Both the position numbers and the translations under genes were made by a program. Shown one piece after another: positions 31,226-39,650 of a stretch of 64,000 bases of DNA. Source of the stretch: Streptomyces sp. NRRL B-3428 (GTDB lineage Bacteria; Actinomycetota; Actinomycetes; Streptomycetales; Streptomycetaceae); NCBI GenBank assembly GCA_000721375.1, contig JOGW01000002.1, positions 124,001 through 188,000 of the forward strand. The letters are read 5' to 3'. The notes under the pieces were generated by a model, which was not told the DNA's origin, searched no databases, and worked only from the letters and a program-made list of their open reading frames with translations. The stretch's first letter is position 1; the number at the start of each line of letters is the position of its first letter.

Positions 31226-32478
31226 ACTGCCTCCCCCTGCCGTACCCGACTGACCTGCTCACCCCCTGTTACCCGCAGCGCCGAAGGCAGTTCACGGGAC
31301 CGCCCCGCCCACAGCACAGCGGCCCCCGCCACCACCGCGGCCCCCGCACACAGCGGCCACAGCAGCCCCGGCGCCGACCCCAGCACGGCGCCTCCGACCG
31401 GCGCGGCAAGGACCGTACCGCTGACCGAGACCCCCGCGTACAGACTCTGGAAGCGGCCCTGCACATGCTCGGGCGCCTGGTCGGCGACGTATGCGGTGGC
31501 GGTGGTCTTGTAGAGGATCTCGCCGAGGGTGAGCAGGGCCATCATCACGATCGCCGAGGCGAGCACGGTGCCGGGGATCAGCGCCGCGTATCCGAGCCCC
31601 ACGAGCAGCAGGCCGCAGCCCACGATCCGCAACGGCGGCCGGTCCTTCAGCTTGAGGGCCACGGGGATCTCCAGGCAGAGGATGAGCCCGCCGTTGATGG
31701 CGATCATCCAGCCGTACACCCGGGCGTCCATGCCGTGCTCGGCGAGGTGGACGGGGAAGGTCGTGTACTGCTGCCGGTAGACGAGGTCGACCACCAGGAT
31801 CGCGCCGAGCAGCACCAGCACCGAGGGCCGCGAGCGCAGTTCGGGCCAGAGCCGGCCCGCACCCGCCGCAGCCCTGCGCGGCGCACCGCGCGCCGGCACC
31901 ATGCGCGCCGTCCAGCACGCGAAGACCAGGGTGCCGAACCCGTCGGCGACGAACAGCCAGTCGTACGAGACCGCGGTGGCGACCAGCGCGCCGAGCGGCG
32001 GCCCGATGGTGAAGCCGCCGTTGGACGCGGCGCGGATCACGGCGAAGGCCTGGCGGCGCGATCCCTCGGGGACGAGGACGGCGACCAGTGCGGAGTTGGC
32101 GGCGCGCACCACACCCGTCGCGTACTCGGCGAGCGGCAGCGCGAGATACAGCGCGGCGACGGGCAGCAGGGGCAGCGCCATGAGCACGAGACCGGCGCAG
32201 ACGGCCGCGACCAGGAGGACGCGGCGGTGCCCGAAGCGGTCTCCGAACCAGCCGCCGGTGAAGTTGCCCGCCACGACGCCCAGGCCGCCGAGCCCGCTGA
32301 TGAGTCCGGCCTCGGTCACGGGCAGCCCGCGCGGGCCCGTCAGATAGAGGAAGACATAGACGAACGTGAAGCTCACGAGCGCGTTGACGAACACACCCGC
32401 GGCCAGCAGCCATACGGCCTTCGGCACCATCCCGGCCATGCGCCGTGCGCGCTTCCCACCAGTACGCAACGCGCCCAC
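31222..32478 (-). CDS. MFS transporter
   Basis: 418 residues with about 12 transmembrane helices. The MFS loop 2-3 signature appears as GNFTGGWFGDRFGHRRVLLV. Other helices include VWLLAAGVFVNALVSFTFVY, PLLPVAALYLALPLAEYATG and MAIINGGL-like WMIAINGGLILCLEIP. Such exporters often move small molecules or drugs; no substrate can be read. It is translationally coupled to an ECF sigma gene. The start is uncertain: GTG 32478 is used, but AAGGGG suits a TTG a few codons inside, and an in-frame ATG follows at codon 14. It shares a promoter region with the divergent HxlR fusion gene. Confidence 0.82.
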   Translation of the reverse strand: MGALRTGGKRARRMAGMVPKAVWLLAAGVFVNALVSFTFVYVFLYLTGPRGLPVTEAGLISGLGGLGVVAGNFTGGWFGDRFGHRRVLLVAAVCAGLVLMALPLLPVAALYLALPLAEYATGVVRAANSALVAVLVPEGSRRQAFAVIRAASNGGFTIGPPLGALVATAVSYDWLFVADGFGTLVFACWTARMVPARGAPRRAAAGAGRLWPELRSRPSVLVLLGAILVVDLVYRQQYTTFPVHLAEHGMDARVYGWMIAINGGLILCLEIPVALKLKDRPPLRIVGCGLLLVGLGYAALIPGTVLASAIVMMALLTLGEILYKTTATAYVADQAPEHVQGRFQSLYAGVSVSGTVLAAPVGGAVLGSAPGLLWPLCAGAAVVAGAAVLWAGRSRELPSALRVTGGEQVSRVRQGEAV

Positions 32479-32498
32479 CCCTTGAACCGTTTCGAGTA

Positions 32499-32515
32499 AG
32501 TTCCCTTTAGGAACT
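32499..32515. promoter_or_regulatory. perfect palindrome between MFS and HxlR-peroxiredoxin genes
   Basis: AGTTCC-CTTTA-GGAACT, 6-bp perfect arms with a 5-nt spacer, in the divergent gap. HxlR-family winged-helix dimers bind short inverted repeats of this kind, so it is a candidate operator for the fusion protein encoded next door, controlling one or both directions. Confidence 0.55.
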
Positions 32516-32603
32516 GACTATGGCAGCATGAGCAGCGGCAGGTCAACGGGGATCGATAATGAGCGGCGGACCAACGGGGACCGTGCACCGCGAAAGGACT
32601 GCC

Positions 32604-33503
32604 ATGGCACGCAGGACCAGCCTCGGCGACGCCGACTGCGCCATCGCCCAGGCGCTGGACGTCGTCGGCGACTGGTGGACGCTCCTGATCGTCCGCGACA
32701 GCGCACGCGGCGCTCATCGCTTCGAGGAGCTCCAGCGCGAACTGGGCATGTCCCGCAAAGTCCTCGCCGAGCGCCTCAAGCTGCTCGTCGACGCGGGCGT
32801 CCTCGACAAGGTCCCGTACCAGGACCGCCCGGTACGCCACGAGTACCGGCTCACCCCCCGCGGCCGCGGCCTGCTGCCCGTACTGATCGCACTCCAGGAC
32901 TGGGGAGACGCCTGGGTGCTCGGAGAAGGAGAACTGATGGCCACGGCAACCGACACCTCACGCGAGGCGGGACGGGTGCACGCACTGCGCGGCACCCGCG
33001 TGCCGGACGACGTCCGACTCGTGGGTATGGACGGCGAGTTGCGCGACCCCGTCGCACGGACGCCCTTCACGGTCCTGTACTGCTTCCCCGGGGCGTACGC
33101 CCGCAGCGAGTCCTATCCGCCGGGCTGGGCAGGCATCCCGGGCGCACCCGGCTGCACGCTCGAATCGTGCACGTACCGCGATCATCTCGCCGAGTTCACC
33201 GCGGCCGGTGCCACGGTGCACGGCGTCTCGACCCAACGCCCGGACGAGCAGCGCGCGTTCGCGGAGAAGGAGCGGCTGCGCTTCCCGCTCCTGTCGGACG
33301 CCGATCTGGCCCTCGCGGCGGCCCTGCGGCTGCCGACCTTCCGCGCGGCGGGAGTGAGCCGCCTCAAGCGCCTGACACTGGTCGTCGACCAGGAGCGGGT
33401 GATCCGCGAGGTCTTCTATCCGGTCACGGACATCGCGGCGAGCGTGGCGGCGGCGCTCGATGCCGTACGGGCCTCGGATCCCCCAGTCCCGAACGGGAGT
33501 TGA
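32604..33503 (+). CDS. HxlR winged-helix regulator fused to a PrxQ-type peroxiredoxin
   Basis: 299 residues. Residues about 1-105 are an HxlR DNA-binding domain: DADCAIAQALDVVGDWWTLLIVRD with the family cysteine Cys12, MSRKVLAERLKLLVDAGVLD, and VRHEYRLTPRGRGLLPVL. Residues about 125-290 are an AhpC/TSA peroxiredoxin of the PrxQ/BCP type: APGCTLESCTYRDH with peroxidatic Cys184 and resolving Cys189, then VHGVSTQRPDEQRAFAEKE, FPLLSD and LVVDQERVIREVF. The start is ATG 32604 with AAAGGA upstream. One polypeptide thus joins a thiol peroxidase to a DNA-binding domain, suggesting direct peroxide-responsive gene control. Regulation of the divergent MFS operon is inferred. Confidence 0.85.
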   Translation: MARRTSLGDADCAIAQALDVVGDWWTLLIVRDSARGAHRFEELQRELGMSRKVLAERLKLLVDAGVLDKVPYQDRPVRHEYRLTPRGRGLLPVLIALQDWGDAWVLGEGELMATATDTSREAGRVHALRGTRVPDDVRLVGMDGELRDPVARTPFTVLYCFPGAYARSESYPPGWAGIPGAPGCTLESCTYRDHLAEFTAAGATVHGVSTQRPDEQRAFAEKERLRFPLLSDADLALAAALRLPTFRAAGVSRLKRLTLVVDQERVIREVFYPVTDIAASVAAALDAVRASDPPVPNGS

Positions 33504-33555
33504 AAGCCGGATCGAGGCGGCGCAATCGGCGCGGCGCCCGCCCGCTCGGGCCGAC

Positions 33556-34101
33556 TCACCGCGCCCCGCGCACCACCCGGTCGAGCATCTCCCGCGCGTA
33601 CGCCTCGTCGAACTCCCCGCCCGTCAGAAGCACTTGCAGACAGATCCCGTCGAGCAGCGCGACGACGGCCCGCGCCGTGACCTGGTCCACCCTGCGGGCC
33701 AGGATCTCCTCCACCGAGGCGCACCACTCGGCGGCCACCGGACGCAGCGCGGGCCTGCGCAGGGCCGCGAGATACAGCTCGTACTCCAGCTCGACGCCGG
33801 TGCGGTCGCCACCGAGCCACTCACCGGTCAACCCGGCCAGTTCCGCGGCCAGATCGGCCTCCGGCGCGAGCAGCGAGGCCCGCTCGCGCACCAGCCTGCC
33901 GAAGCCCTCGTTGGTCTGCCGCAGCGCCGCGACCATCAGATCGTCGAGCGTCCCGAAGTGGTACGTGGTGGAGCCGAGCGGCACATCGGCCTCGGCGGCG
34001 ACCGAGCGATGACTGAGCCCCGCGATGCCCTTGTGCCCGACGACCCGGATCGCGGCGTCGATGATCCGCTGGCGCCGCTCGGGGTCGTAGCGCCGGGCCA
34101 T
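33556..34101 (-). CDS. TetR family transcriptional regulator
   Basis: 181 residues. The N-terminal HTH (about 1-55) has RQRIIDAAIRVVGHKGIAGLS, HRSVAAEADVPLGSTTYHFG and TLDDLMVAAL. The C-terminal domain is helical with ELEYELYLAAL and LLDGICLQVLLTG. Its ATG overlaps the TGA of the SMR gene (TGATG), so it is the second gene of an efflux operon and probably its repressor. Two 18-bp palindromes at the operon start are the likely binding sites. Confidence 0.88.
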   Translation of the reverse strand: MARRYDPERRQRIIDAAIRVVGHKGIAGLSHRSVAAEADVPLGSTTYHFGTLDDLMVAALRQTNEGFGRLVRERASLLAPEADLAAELAGLTGEWLGGDRTGVELEYELYLAALRRPALRPVAAEWCASVEEILARRVDQVTARAVVALLDGICLQVLLTGGEFDEAYAREMLDRVVRGAR

Positions 34102-34421
34102 CAGTGCGCGCCGCCGAGATTCAGCAGCACGACCCCGCCGATCACCAGGAGGATCCCGGCGAGCTTGGCCACACTCGCGGACTCCCCGAGGAAGAGCATC
34201 CCGATCACGGCGACGGCCGCGGTGCCGACGCCCGCCCAGATCGCATAGGCCGTGCCGACCTGCATCGTCTTCAGCGTCTGCGCGAGCAGGGTGAAGGCGA
34301 GCAGGTAGCCGGCGACGGTGACGAGCGAGGGCCAGAGCCTGGTGAAGCCCTCGCTGTACTTCATGGCCGTCGTGCCGGCCACCTCCGCCGCGATGGCCGC
34401 GGCCAGCAGTCCGTATCCCAT
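34101..34421 (-). CDS. SMR family multidrug efflux protein
   Basis: 106 residues with four transmembrane helices, the usual size of EmrE-type transporters. The essential membrane glutamate is in helix 1 (AAAIAAEVAGTTAMKYSEGF); TAYAIWAGVGTAAVAVIGMLFLGE is helix 3. Such proteins exchange protons for quaternary ammonium or guanidinium compounds. ATG 34421 directly follows an operator palindrome and has no ribosome site, so the message may be leaderless. Co-transcribed with the TetR gene. Confidence 0.88.
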   Translation of the reverse strand: MGYGLLAAAIAAEVAGTTAMKYSEGFTRLWPSLVTVAGYLLAFTLLAQTLKTMQVGTAYAIWAGVGTAAVAVIGMLFLGESASVAKLAGILLVIGGVVLLNLGGAH

Positions 34422-34460
34422 GTGTACGAGTGTACACATCGTTGCGTACGGGCGTACACA
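34421..34460. promoter_or_regulatory. two tandem operator palindromes for the SMR-TetR operon
   Basis: Site 1 is a perfect 7-4-7 palindrome TGTGTAC-GAGT-GTACACA (34421-34438). Site 2 is TGCGTAC-GGGC-GTACACA (34443-34460) with one mismatch. The centres are 22 bp apart, two helical turns, and site 1 touches the SMR start codon. This is the layout expected for autorepression by the encoded TetR protein. Confidence 0.72.
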
Positions 34461-34567
34461 TCCCGGTGGCGGGGACCTTGAGCGGGCCTTTGGGCCCTGT
34501 TCCTGCCGACCGATACCGACCAGAATGATCCGGTTTGCTGCCGCCCCCGTCCCCTGGAGATCAGCAC

Positions 34568-35503
34568 ATGACCTACCCCGGCTGGGCACCGATCGCCCCG
34601 TACGCGCCCCCGCCCCCGCAGCCGGGCGTCATCCCCCTTGCACCGCTCTCGCTCGGCGACTACTTCAGCGCCTTGGGCGCACTCGCCCGCAGGTACTGGC
34701 GCCCGCTCATCGGCCTGGGTGCGGCGGCGTTCGCCGTGGTCTACCTCCTCGGCTACGCGGCGTTCGCAGGCGTCGCGCTGTCCGTCCCGACCGACGAAGA
34801 CGGCTATATGGACCTGAACGGCGGGACGGTCCTGGCCCTCGCGGTCCTGGTCGTCGTCGGCCTGCTGCTGCTCCTCCTCGTCCATGTCTTCGTGGCGGCA
34901 CTGTGCCCGGCCGTGTTCAGGCCGGCCGTACTGGGCGAGCCCGCCGCGACCCGGCAGATGCGGCGCGTGGCAGTGTCGCGGCTCCCGGCGCTCACCGGCG
35001 TGCTGTTCCTCATGGCTCTGCCGGCGCTCCTCGGCCTGCTGCTGATCGGCATCTTCGTCCTGCTCGTGGGAGAAGCGGGGCTCCTGCTCCCGCTCGTCCT
35101 GCTCCCTGCCCTGACCTGGTTCTGGACCCAGTGCTCGCTCGCGCCCTCTGTGGCGGTCGTCGAGGGAGCCGGTCCGCTCACCGCGATACGGCGCTCCTTC
35201 CGCCTGGTGACCGGCAGCTGGTGGCGGATCTTCGGGATCCAGCTCCTGATGTGGGTCATCGGCTTCGCGATGACGATGGCCGTCAACTTCGTCGTCGACC
35301 TGATCAGCCGGGCGATCCCGCTGTCCGGCAGCACAGGGGTCGACATCACTGTCGACGTGCTGTTCCTGCTCCCGGGGATCGCCCTGATCCTCCTCGGCAC
35401 GCTCCTGTCCCAGCTGACCGTCGCACTCCTCTACACCGACCAGCGCATCCGCCGCGAAGGCCTCGCCGACGCCCTCGCCGACGCCGCGTACTCCGCCCGC
35501 TGA
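34568..35503 (+). CDS. multi-pass membrane protein, paralogue A
   Basis: 311 residues. A Pro-rich N-terminus (YAPPPPQPGVIPLAPLSLGD) is followed by about six transmembrane helices. Diagnostic segments near the C-terminus are GPLTAIRRSFRLVTGSWWRIFG and LYTDQRIRREGLADAL. These recur almost unchanged in the next gene, so the two are tandem paralogues. They resemble glycerophosphoryl-diester-phosphodiesterase membrane-domain-like actinobacterial proteins, but no catalytic domain is present and the role is unknown. GGAG lies 12 nt before ATG 34568. Confidence 0.78.
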   Translation: MTYPGWAPIAPYAPPPPQPGVIPLAPLSLGDYFSALGALARRYWRPLIGLGAAAFAVVYLLGYAAFAGVALSVPTDEDGYMDLNGGTVLALAVLVVVGLLLLLLVHVFVAALCPAVFRPAVLGEPAATRQMRRVAVSRLPALTGVLFLMALPALLGLLLIGIFVLLVGEAGLLLPLVLLPALTWFWTQCSLAPSVAVVEGAGPLTAIRRSFRLVTGSWWRIFGIQLLMWVIGFAMTMAVNFVVDLISRAIPLSGSTGVDITVDVLFLLPGIALILLGTLLSQLTVALLYTDQRIRREGLADALADAAYSAR

Positions 35504-35604
35504 CCCCGGCCCATTCCCCGTCGACCCCGGCCCACTCCCCCCGCCGACCCCGCGCCGAGCTGGGCTAACGTATGCCCTCCGATCAAGGGACACGGAAGGC
35601 AGCG

Positions 35605-36705
35605 ATGGCGTACCAGGGGTGGGGACCGCAGGGACCGAACGGGCCGCAGGGCCCCTACGGACCGCAGGGCTGGGGCGGCTGGCAGCCCGTCCCGCCACCA
35701 CCTCAGCCGGGGGTGATACCGCTGGCGCCGCTCGGGCTCGGGAACATCTACAACGGTGCGTTCTCGACCATGGGCCGGTACGCGAAACAGCTCTTCGGGG
35801 CGATGGCGGCGGGCTATGCCGTGCTCCTCGCCGTCATGGCGGGCGCCTTCGCCGTCGTCTACTTCGTCGTACGCGACGACTGGCAGACGCTCGTCGACTC
35901 ACCGGAGCGGATCTCCTGGGACGAGCTGCGTCCGGTCGTCTTCGCGCTCGCCGGCGCCTGGCTGGTCCTGATGCTCCTGACCGTCGTGATCAACTCGTTC
36001 ATCAGCGCGGTGACGCCGGTGGTCCTGGAGACCGCCGTGCTCGGCCGCCGCACCACCTTCGGCGCGGTCTGGCGCCGCGCGTGGTCGCGGACGCCCTCGG
36101 TGCTCGGCGTCACGTTCCTGTCGTCCCTGCTGATCGCGATCCCGGTCGTGCTCTACTTCCTGCTGATCATCGCCATGCTCGTCTCCTTCACCACCGACGA
36201 CAGCTTCGCCGTCTCCGCAGGTCTGCTGGCGCTGCTCCTGCTTGCGGCGATACCCGTGGCGATCTGGCTTTCGGTGTCCTTCACCTTCGCTCCCGCGATC
36301 GCGGTCCTTGAGAAGGCCGGTCCGATGACGGCCCTCAAGCGCTCTTTCCGTCTCGTGCGCGGCACTTGGTGGCGCACGTTCGGCATCATGCTGCTCAGCG
36401 CCCTCATCGCGGGCTTCGTGGCGATGATGGTCCGCATTCCGATGATGTTCCTCGGCCCGTCGCCGACGTTCGGCTACGACAGCACCACCGGTGAGTACCG
36501 CGACGCCGGCGAGCTGTACACCGACTTCTTCAGGGACTTGCTGCCGGACCTGTGGACGTACATGGTGATCTCGGCGGTGGTGGGGCTGGTGCTCCAGCTC
36601 CTGTTCAGCGCCTTCACCCAACTCGTGGCCGCCCTCCTCTACATCGACCAGCGCATCCGCCGCGAGGGCCTCGCGGACAGCCTGGCCCAGGCGGCGGGGC
36701 GCTAG
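35605..36705 (+). CDS. multi-pass membrane protein, paralogue B
   Basis: 366 residues. A longer Gly/Pro/Gln-rich N-terminus (YQGWGPQGPNGPQGPYGPQG) precedes about six transmembrane helices. It shares QPGVIPLAPLGLGN, GPMTALKRSFRLVRGTWWRTFG and LYIDQRIRREGLADSL with paralogue A, 101 bp upstream. The Gly-Pro-Gln tail is the intrinsically disordered type often used for protein contacts or phase separation. GGAAGG precedes ATG 35605. Function unknown; duplication is clear. Confidence 0.78.
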   Translation: MAYQGWGPQGPNGPQGPYGPQGWGGWQPVPPPPQPGVIPLAPLGLGNIYNGAFSTMGRYAKQLFGAMAAGYAVLLAVMAGAFAVVYFVVRDDWQTLVDSPERISWDELRPVVFALAGAWLVLMLLTVVINSFISAVTPVVLETAVLGRRTTFGAVWRRAWSRTPSVLGVTFLSSLLIAIPVVLYFLLIIAMLVSFTTDDSFAVSAGLLALLLLAAIPVAIWLSVSFTFAPAIAVLEKAGPMTALKRSFRLVRGTWWRTFGIMLLSALIAGFVAMMVRIPMMFLGPSPTFGYDSTTGEYRDAGELYTDFFRDLLPDLWTYMVISAVVGLVLQLLFSAFTQLVAALLYIDQRIRREGLADSLAQAAGR

Positions 36706-36722
36706 CGGGCAGGCATACGAAA

Positions 36723-36755
36723 GGGGGCCCGCACCTTGCACAGGTGCGGGCCCCC
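36723..36755. terminator. strong bidirectional hairpin
   Basis: Perfect 13-bp arms GGGGGCCCGCACC (36723-36735) and GGTGCGGGCCCCC (36743-36755), loop TTGCACA. It separates paralogue B from the convergent end of the suf operon. Confidence 0.85.
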
Positions 36756-36790
36756 TCCTCGTACGAGAAGAACTCGGCGTACGAAAGAAC

Positions 36791-37126
36791 TCAGACGTTG
36801 AACCCGAGCGCCCGAAGCTGCTCGCGGCCCTCGTCCGTGATCTTGTCCGGGCCCCACGGCGGCATCCAGACCCAGTTGATCCGGAGCTCGTTGACGATGC
36901 CGTCGGTGGCCGACTTGGCCTGGTCCTCGATGACATCCGTCAGCGGGCAGGCCGCGGACGTCAGCGTCATGTCGAGCGTCGCGATGTTCGCGTCGTCGAT
37001 GTGGATGCCGTAGATGAGGCCGAGGTTGACGACGTCGATGCCCAGCTCGGGGTCGACGACGTCGTAGAGGGCCTCGCGGACCTCTTCCTCGGACGCCGGC
37101 TTCAAAGTTGCGGTCTCGTCGCTCAT
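36791..37126 (-). CDS. sufT: metal-sulfur cluster assembly factor (DUF59/MIP18 family)
   Basis: 111 residues. VREALYDVVDPELGIDVVNLGLIYG, LDMTLTSAACPLTDVIEDQ with the conserved Cys, and VWMPPWGPDKITDEGREQLRALG are hallmark segments of SufT-like proteins that help mature Fe-S enzymes. Last gene of the suf operon; its ATG overlaps the sufU stop by 4 bp, with AGGAAG upstream. Confidence 0.92.
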   Translation of the reverse strand: MSDETATLKPASEEEVREALYDVVDPELGIDVVNLGLIYGIHIDDANIATLDMTLTSAACPLTDVIEDQAKSATDGIVNELRINWVWMPPWGPDKITDEGREQLRALGFNV

Positions 37127-37593
37127 GCGGACTTCCTCTCGGCGGGCTCCGACTCGCCCAGTACCTGGGCGGTCGCGTCCTTCCACGCCATCCAGCTAAG
37201 GAGCGCGCACTTCACGCGCGCCGGGTACTTGGAGACTCCGGCGAACGCGACGGCGTCCTCCAGGATCTCCTCCATCGCGTCATCGGGCTCGATCTTGCCC
37301 TTGGACTGCATCAGCTCCAGGAAAGCTCCCTGGATCTTCTGTGCCTCGGCAAGGTCCTTGCCGACGAGCAGATCGTTGAGCACCGAGGCGGAGGCCTGGC
37401 TGATGGAGCAGCCCTGGCCCTCGTACGAGACGTCCGCGATCTGCGTGCCGTCGTACTTCACACGGAGCGTGATCTCGTCACCGCAGGTCGGGTTGACGTG
37501 GTGCACCTCGGCGTCGCCATCCCGAAGACCGCGCCCGTGCGGGTGCTTGTAGTGGTCCAGGATGACTTCCTGGTACATCGAGTCAAGCTTCAC
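37123..37593 (-). CDS. sufU: SUF iron-sulfur scaffold or sulfur-transfer protein SufU
   Basis: 156 residues. Motifs NPTCGDEI, GQGCSISQASAS and VKCALLSWMAW give the three cysteines of SufU, with Asp in CGD. SufU accepts persulfide sulfur from SufS with the help of a zinc site. The start is GTG 37593, 13 nt after the sufS stop; the end overlaps sufT by 4 bp. Length is normal. Confidence 0.93.
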   Translation of the reverse strand: MKLDSMYQEVILDHYKHPHGRGLRDGDAEVHHVNPTCGDEITLRVKYDGTQIADVSYEGQGCSISQASASVLNDLLVGKDLAEAQKIQGAFLELMQSKGKIEPDDAMEEILEDAVAFAGVSKYPARVKCALLSWMAWKDATAQVLGESEPAERKSA

Positions 37594-37606
37594 GATTCGG
37601 GGCTCC

Positions 37607-38863
37607 TCAGCCGAAGAAGTTCCGTACGTGCTCCAGGCCCTCGACCAAGGCGTCGACCTCGGCAGGAGTGGAGTACAGATAGAACGACGCTCGCGTGGTC
37701 GCAGGAATTCCGTACCGCAGGCAGACAGGCCGCGCGCAGTGGTGGCCGACCCGGACCGCGATGCCCTGCTCGTCGAGGACCTGGCCCACGTCGTGCGGGT
37801 GGATGTCGCCGAGCGTGAAGGAGATCGCGGCGCCGCGGTCCTCCGCGGACGTGGGCCCGATGATCTTGAGGTCGGGGACCTCGAGAAGGCGCTTGACCGC
37901 GTACTCGGTGATCGCGTGCTCGTGGCGCTGGATGTTCTCCATGCCGATCGAGTTCAGGTAGTCCACGGCCGCGCCGAGGCCGACGGCCTGGGCGATCGGG
38001 GGCGTACCGGCCTCGAACTTGTGCGGCGCGGGAGCGTACGTCGACGAGCTCATCGACACGGTCTCGATCATCTCGCCGCCACCGAGGAACGGCGGAAGGT
38101 CCTCAAGGAGCTCCTGACGTCCCCACAGGACACCGATGCCGGTCGGGCCGCACATCTTGTGGCCGGTGAAGGCCACGAAGTCGGCCTGCAGCGCCTGCAC
38201 GTCGAGCGGCATGTGCGGGGCGGCCTGCGAGGCGTCGATGAGGACGAGCGCGCCGACCTCCTGGGCGCGGCGCACGATGGCCTCGACCGGGTTGAGCGTG
38301 CCCAGGATGTTGGACACGAGCACGAAGGAGACGATCTTCGTCTTCTCCGTGATGACCTCTTCGATGTTGGAGAGGTCCAGACGCCCGTCGTCGGTCAGCC
38401 CGAACCACTTCAGCTTCGCGCCCGTGCGCTGCGAGAGCAGCTGCCACGGAACGATGTTGGAGTGGTGCTCCATCTCCGTGATGACGATCTCGGTGGTCTC
38501 GTCGACCTTGTACGGGTCGTCGGCCCAACCGAGCATGTTCGCCACGAGGTTGAGGGACTCCGAGGCGTTCTTCGTGAAGATCACCTCGTCGCGGGACGGC
38601 GCGTTGATGAACTCCGCGACCTTGTCCCGCGCACCCTCGTACAGCGCCGTGGCCTCCTCGGCGAGGACGTGCACGCCTCGATGGACATTGGCGTTGTGCC
38701 GCTCGTAGTACTCGGTGAGCGCGTCGAGCACCTGGCGCGGCTTCTGCGAGGTCGCCGCATTGTCCAGATACACAAGCTTCTTGCCGTCGTGGATCACGCG
38801 ATCCAGGGCGGGGAAGTCCTTACGGATTGCCTCGGTGTCGAGGAGGCCCGGCAGCTGAGTCAC
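37607..38863 (-). CDS. sufS: cysteine desulfurase SufS
   Basis: 418 residues of the group II PLP-dependent desulfurase. YLDNAATSQKP, TEMEHHSNIVPWQLL, LIDASQAAPHMP, the PLP lysine in AFTGHKMCGPTGIG, and the active cysteine loop RVGHHCARPVCLRYG are all present. It releases sulfur from cysteine for cluster building. The GTG start at 38863 overlaps the sufC stop by 4 bp. Fourth core gene of the operon. Confidence 0.95.
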   Translation of the reverse strand: MTQLPGLLDTEAIRKDFPALDRVIHDGKKLVYLDNAATSQKPRQVLDALTEYYERHNANVHRGVHVLAEEATALYEGARDKVAEFINAPSRDEVIFTKNASESLNLVANMLGWADDPYKVDETTEIVITEMEHHSNIVPWQLLSQRTGAKLKWFGLTDDGRLDLSNIEEVITEKTKIVSFVLVSNILGTLNPVEAIVRRAQEVGALVLIDASQAAPHMPLDVQALQADFVAFTGHKMCGPTGIGVLWGRQELLEDLPPFLGGGEMIETVSMSSSTYAPAPHKFEAGTPPIAQAVGLGAAVDYLNSIGMENIQRHEHAITEYAVKRLLEVPDLKIIGPTSAEDRGAAISFTLGDIHPHDVGQVLDEQGIAVRVGHHCARPVCLRYGIPATTRASFYLYSTPAEVDALVEGLEHVRNFFG

Positions 38864-39645
38864 GCAGATACGCCACCCTTCGTGTCGACTCCGTCGTGCT
38901 TCGCATACTTCTCGTAGCCCTCGGCCTCAAGCTGGTCGGCCAGCTCGGGGCCGCCGGACTCGACGATCTTGCCCGCCGAGAAGACGTGCACGAAGTCCGG
39001 CTTGATGTAGCGCAGGATGCGCGTGTAGTGCGTGATCAGCAGAACGCCGACCTCACCGGTGTCACGGACGCGGTTGACGCCGTCCGAGACCTGGCGCAGG
39101 GCGTCGACGTCGAGGCCGGAGTCGGTCTCGTCGAGGATCGCGATCTTCGGCTTGAGGAGCTCCATCTGCAGGATCTCGTGGCGCTTCTTCTCACCGCCGG
39201 AGAAGCCCTCGTTGACGTTGCGCTCGGCGAAGGACGGGTCCATCTGGAGGTCTTCCATCGCGGACTTGACCTCCTTCACCCAGGTACGGAGCTTGGGAGC
39301 CTCGCCGCGGATCGCCGTGGCCGACGTACGCAGGAAGTTGGAGACCGAGACACCGGGGACCTCGACCGGGTACTGCATGGCGAGGAACATGCCGGCGCGG
39401 GCACGCTCGTCGACCTCCATCTCGAGGACGTTCTCGCCGTCCAGGGTGACGGTGCCCTGGGTGATCGTGTACTTCGGGTGACCGGCGATGGAGTACGCGA
39501 GGGTCGACTTGCCGGAGCCGTTGGGGCCCATGATGGCGTGGGTCTCGCCCTGCTTCACGGTCAGGTCGACACCCTTGAGGATTTCCTTGGTGCCGTTCTC
39601 GACCTCGACGGTGACGTGCAGGTCGCGGATTTCAAGCGTTGCCAT
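38860..39645 (-). CDS. sufC: Fe-S assembly ATPase SufC
   Basis: 261 residues of the ABC ATPase family. Walker A GPNGSGKST, signature FSGGEKKRHEILQ, Walker B AILDETDSGLD and H-loop ITHYTRIL are intact. SufC drives the SufB2C2D-type scaffold complex. ATG 39645 begins MATLEIRDLH; the reading farther upstream runs through the Rieske gene region in another frame. Confidence 0.95.
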   Translation of the reverse strand: MATLEIRDLHVTVEVENGTKEILKGVDLTVKQGETHAIMGPNGSGKSTLAYSIAGHPKYTITQGTVTLDGENVLEMEVDERARAGMFLAMQYPVEVPGVSVSNFLRTSATAIRGEAPKLRTWVKEVKSAMEDLQMDPSFAERNVNEGFSGGEKKRHEILQMELLKPKIAILDETDSGLDVDALRQVSDGVNRVRDTGEVGVLLITHYTRILRYIKPDFVHVFSAGKIVESGGPELADQLEAEGYEKYAKHDGVDTKGGVSA

Positions 39646-39650
39646 GTGCC

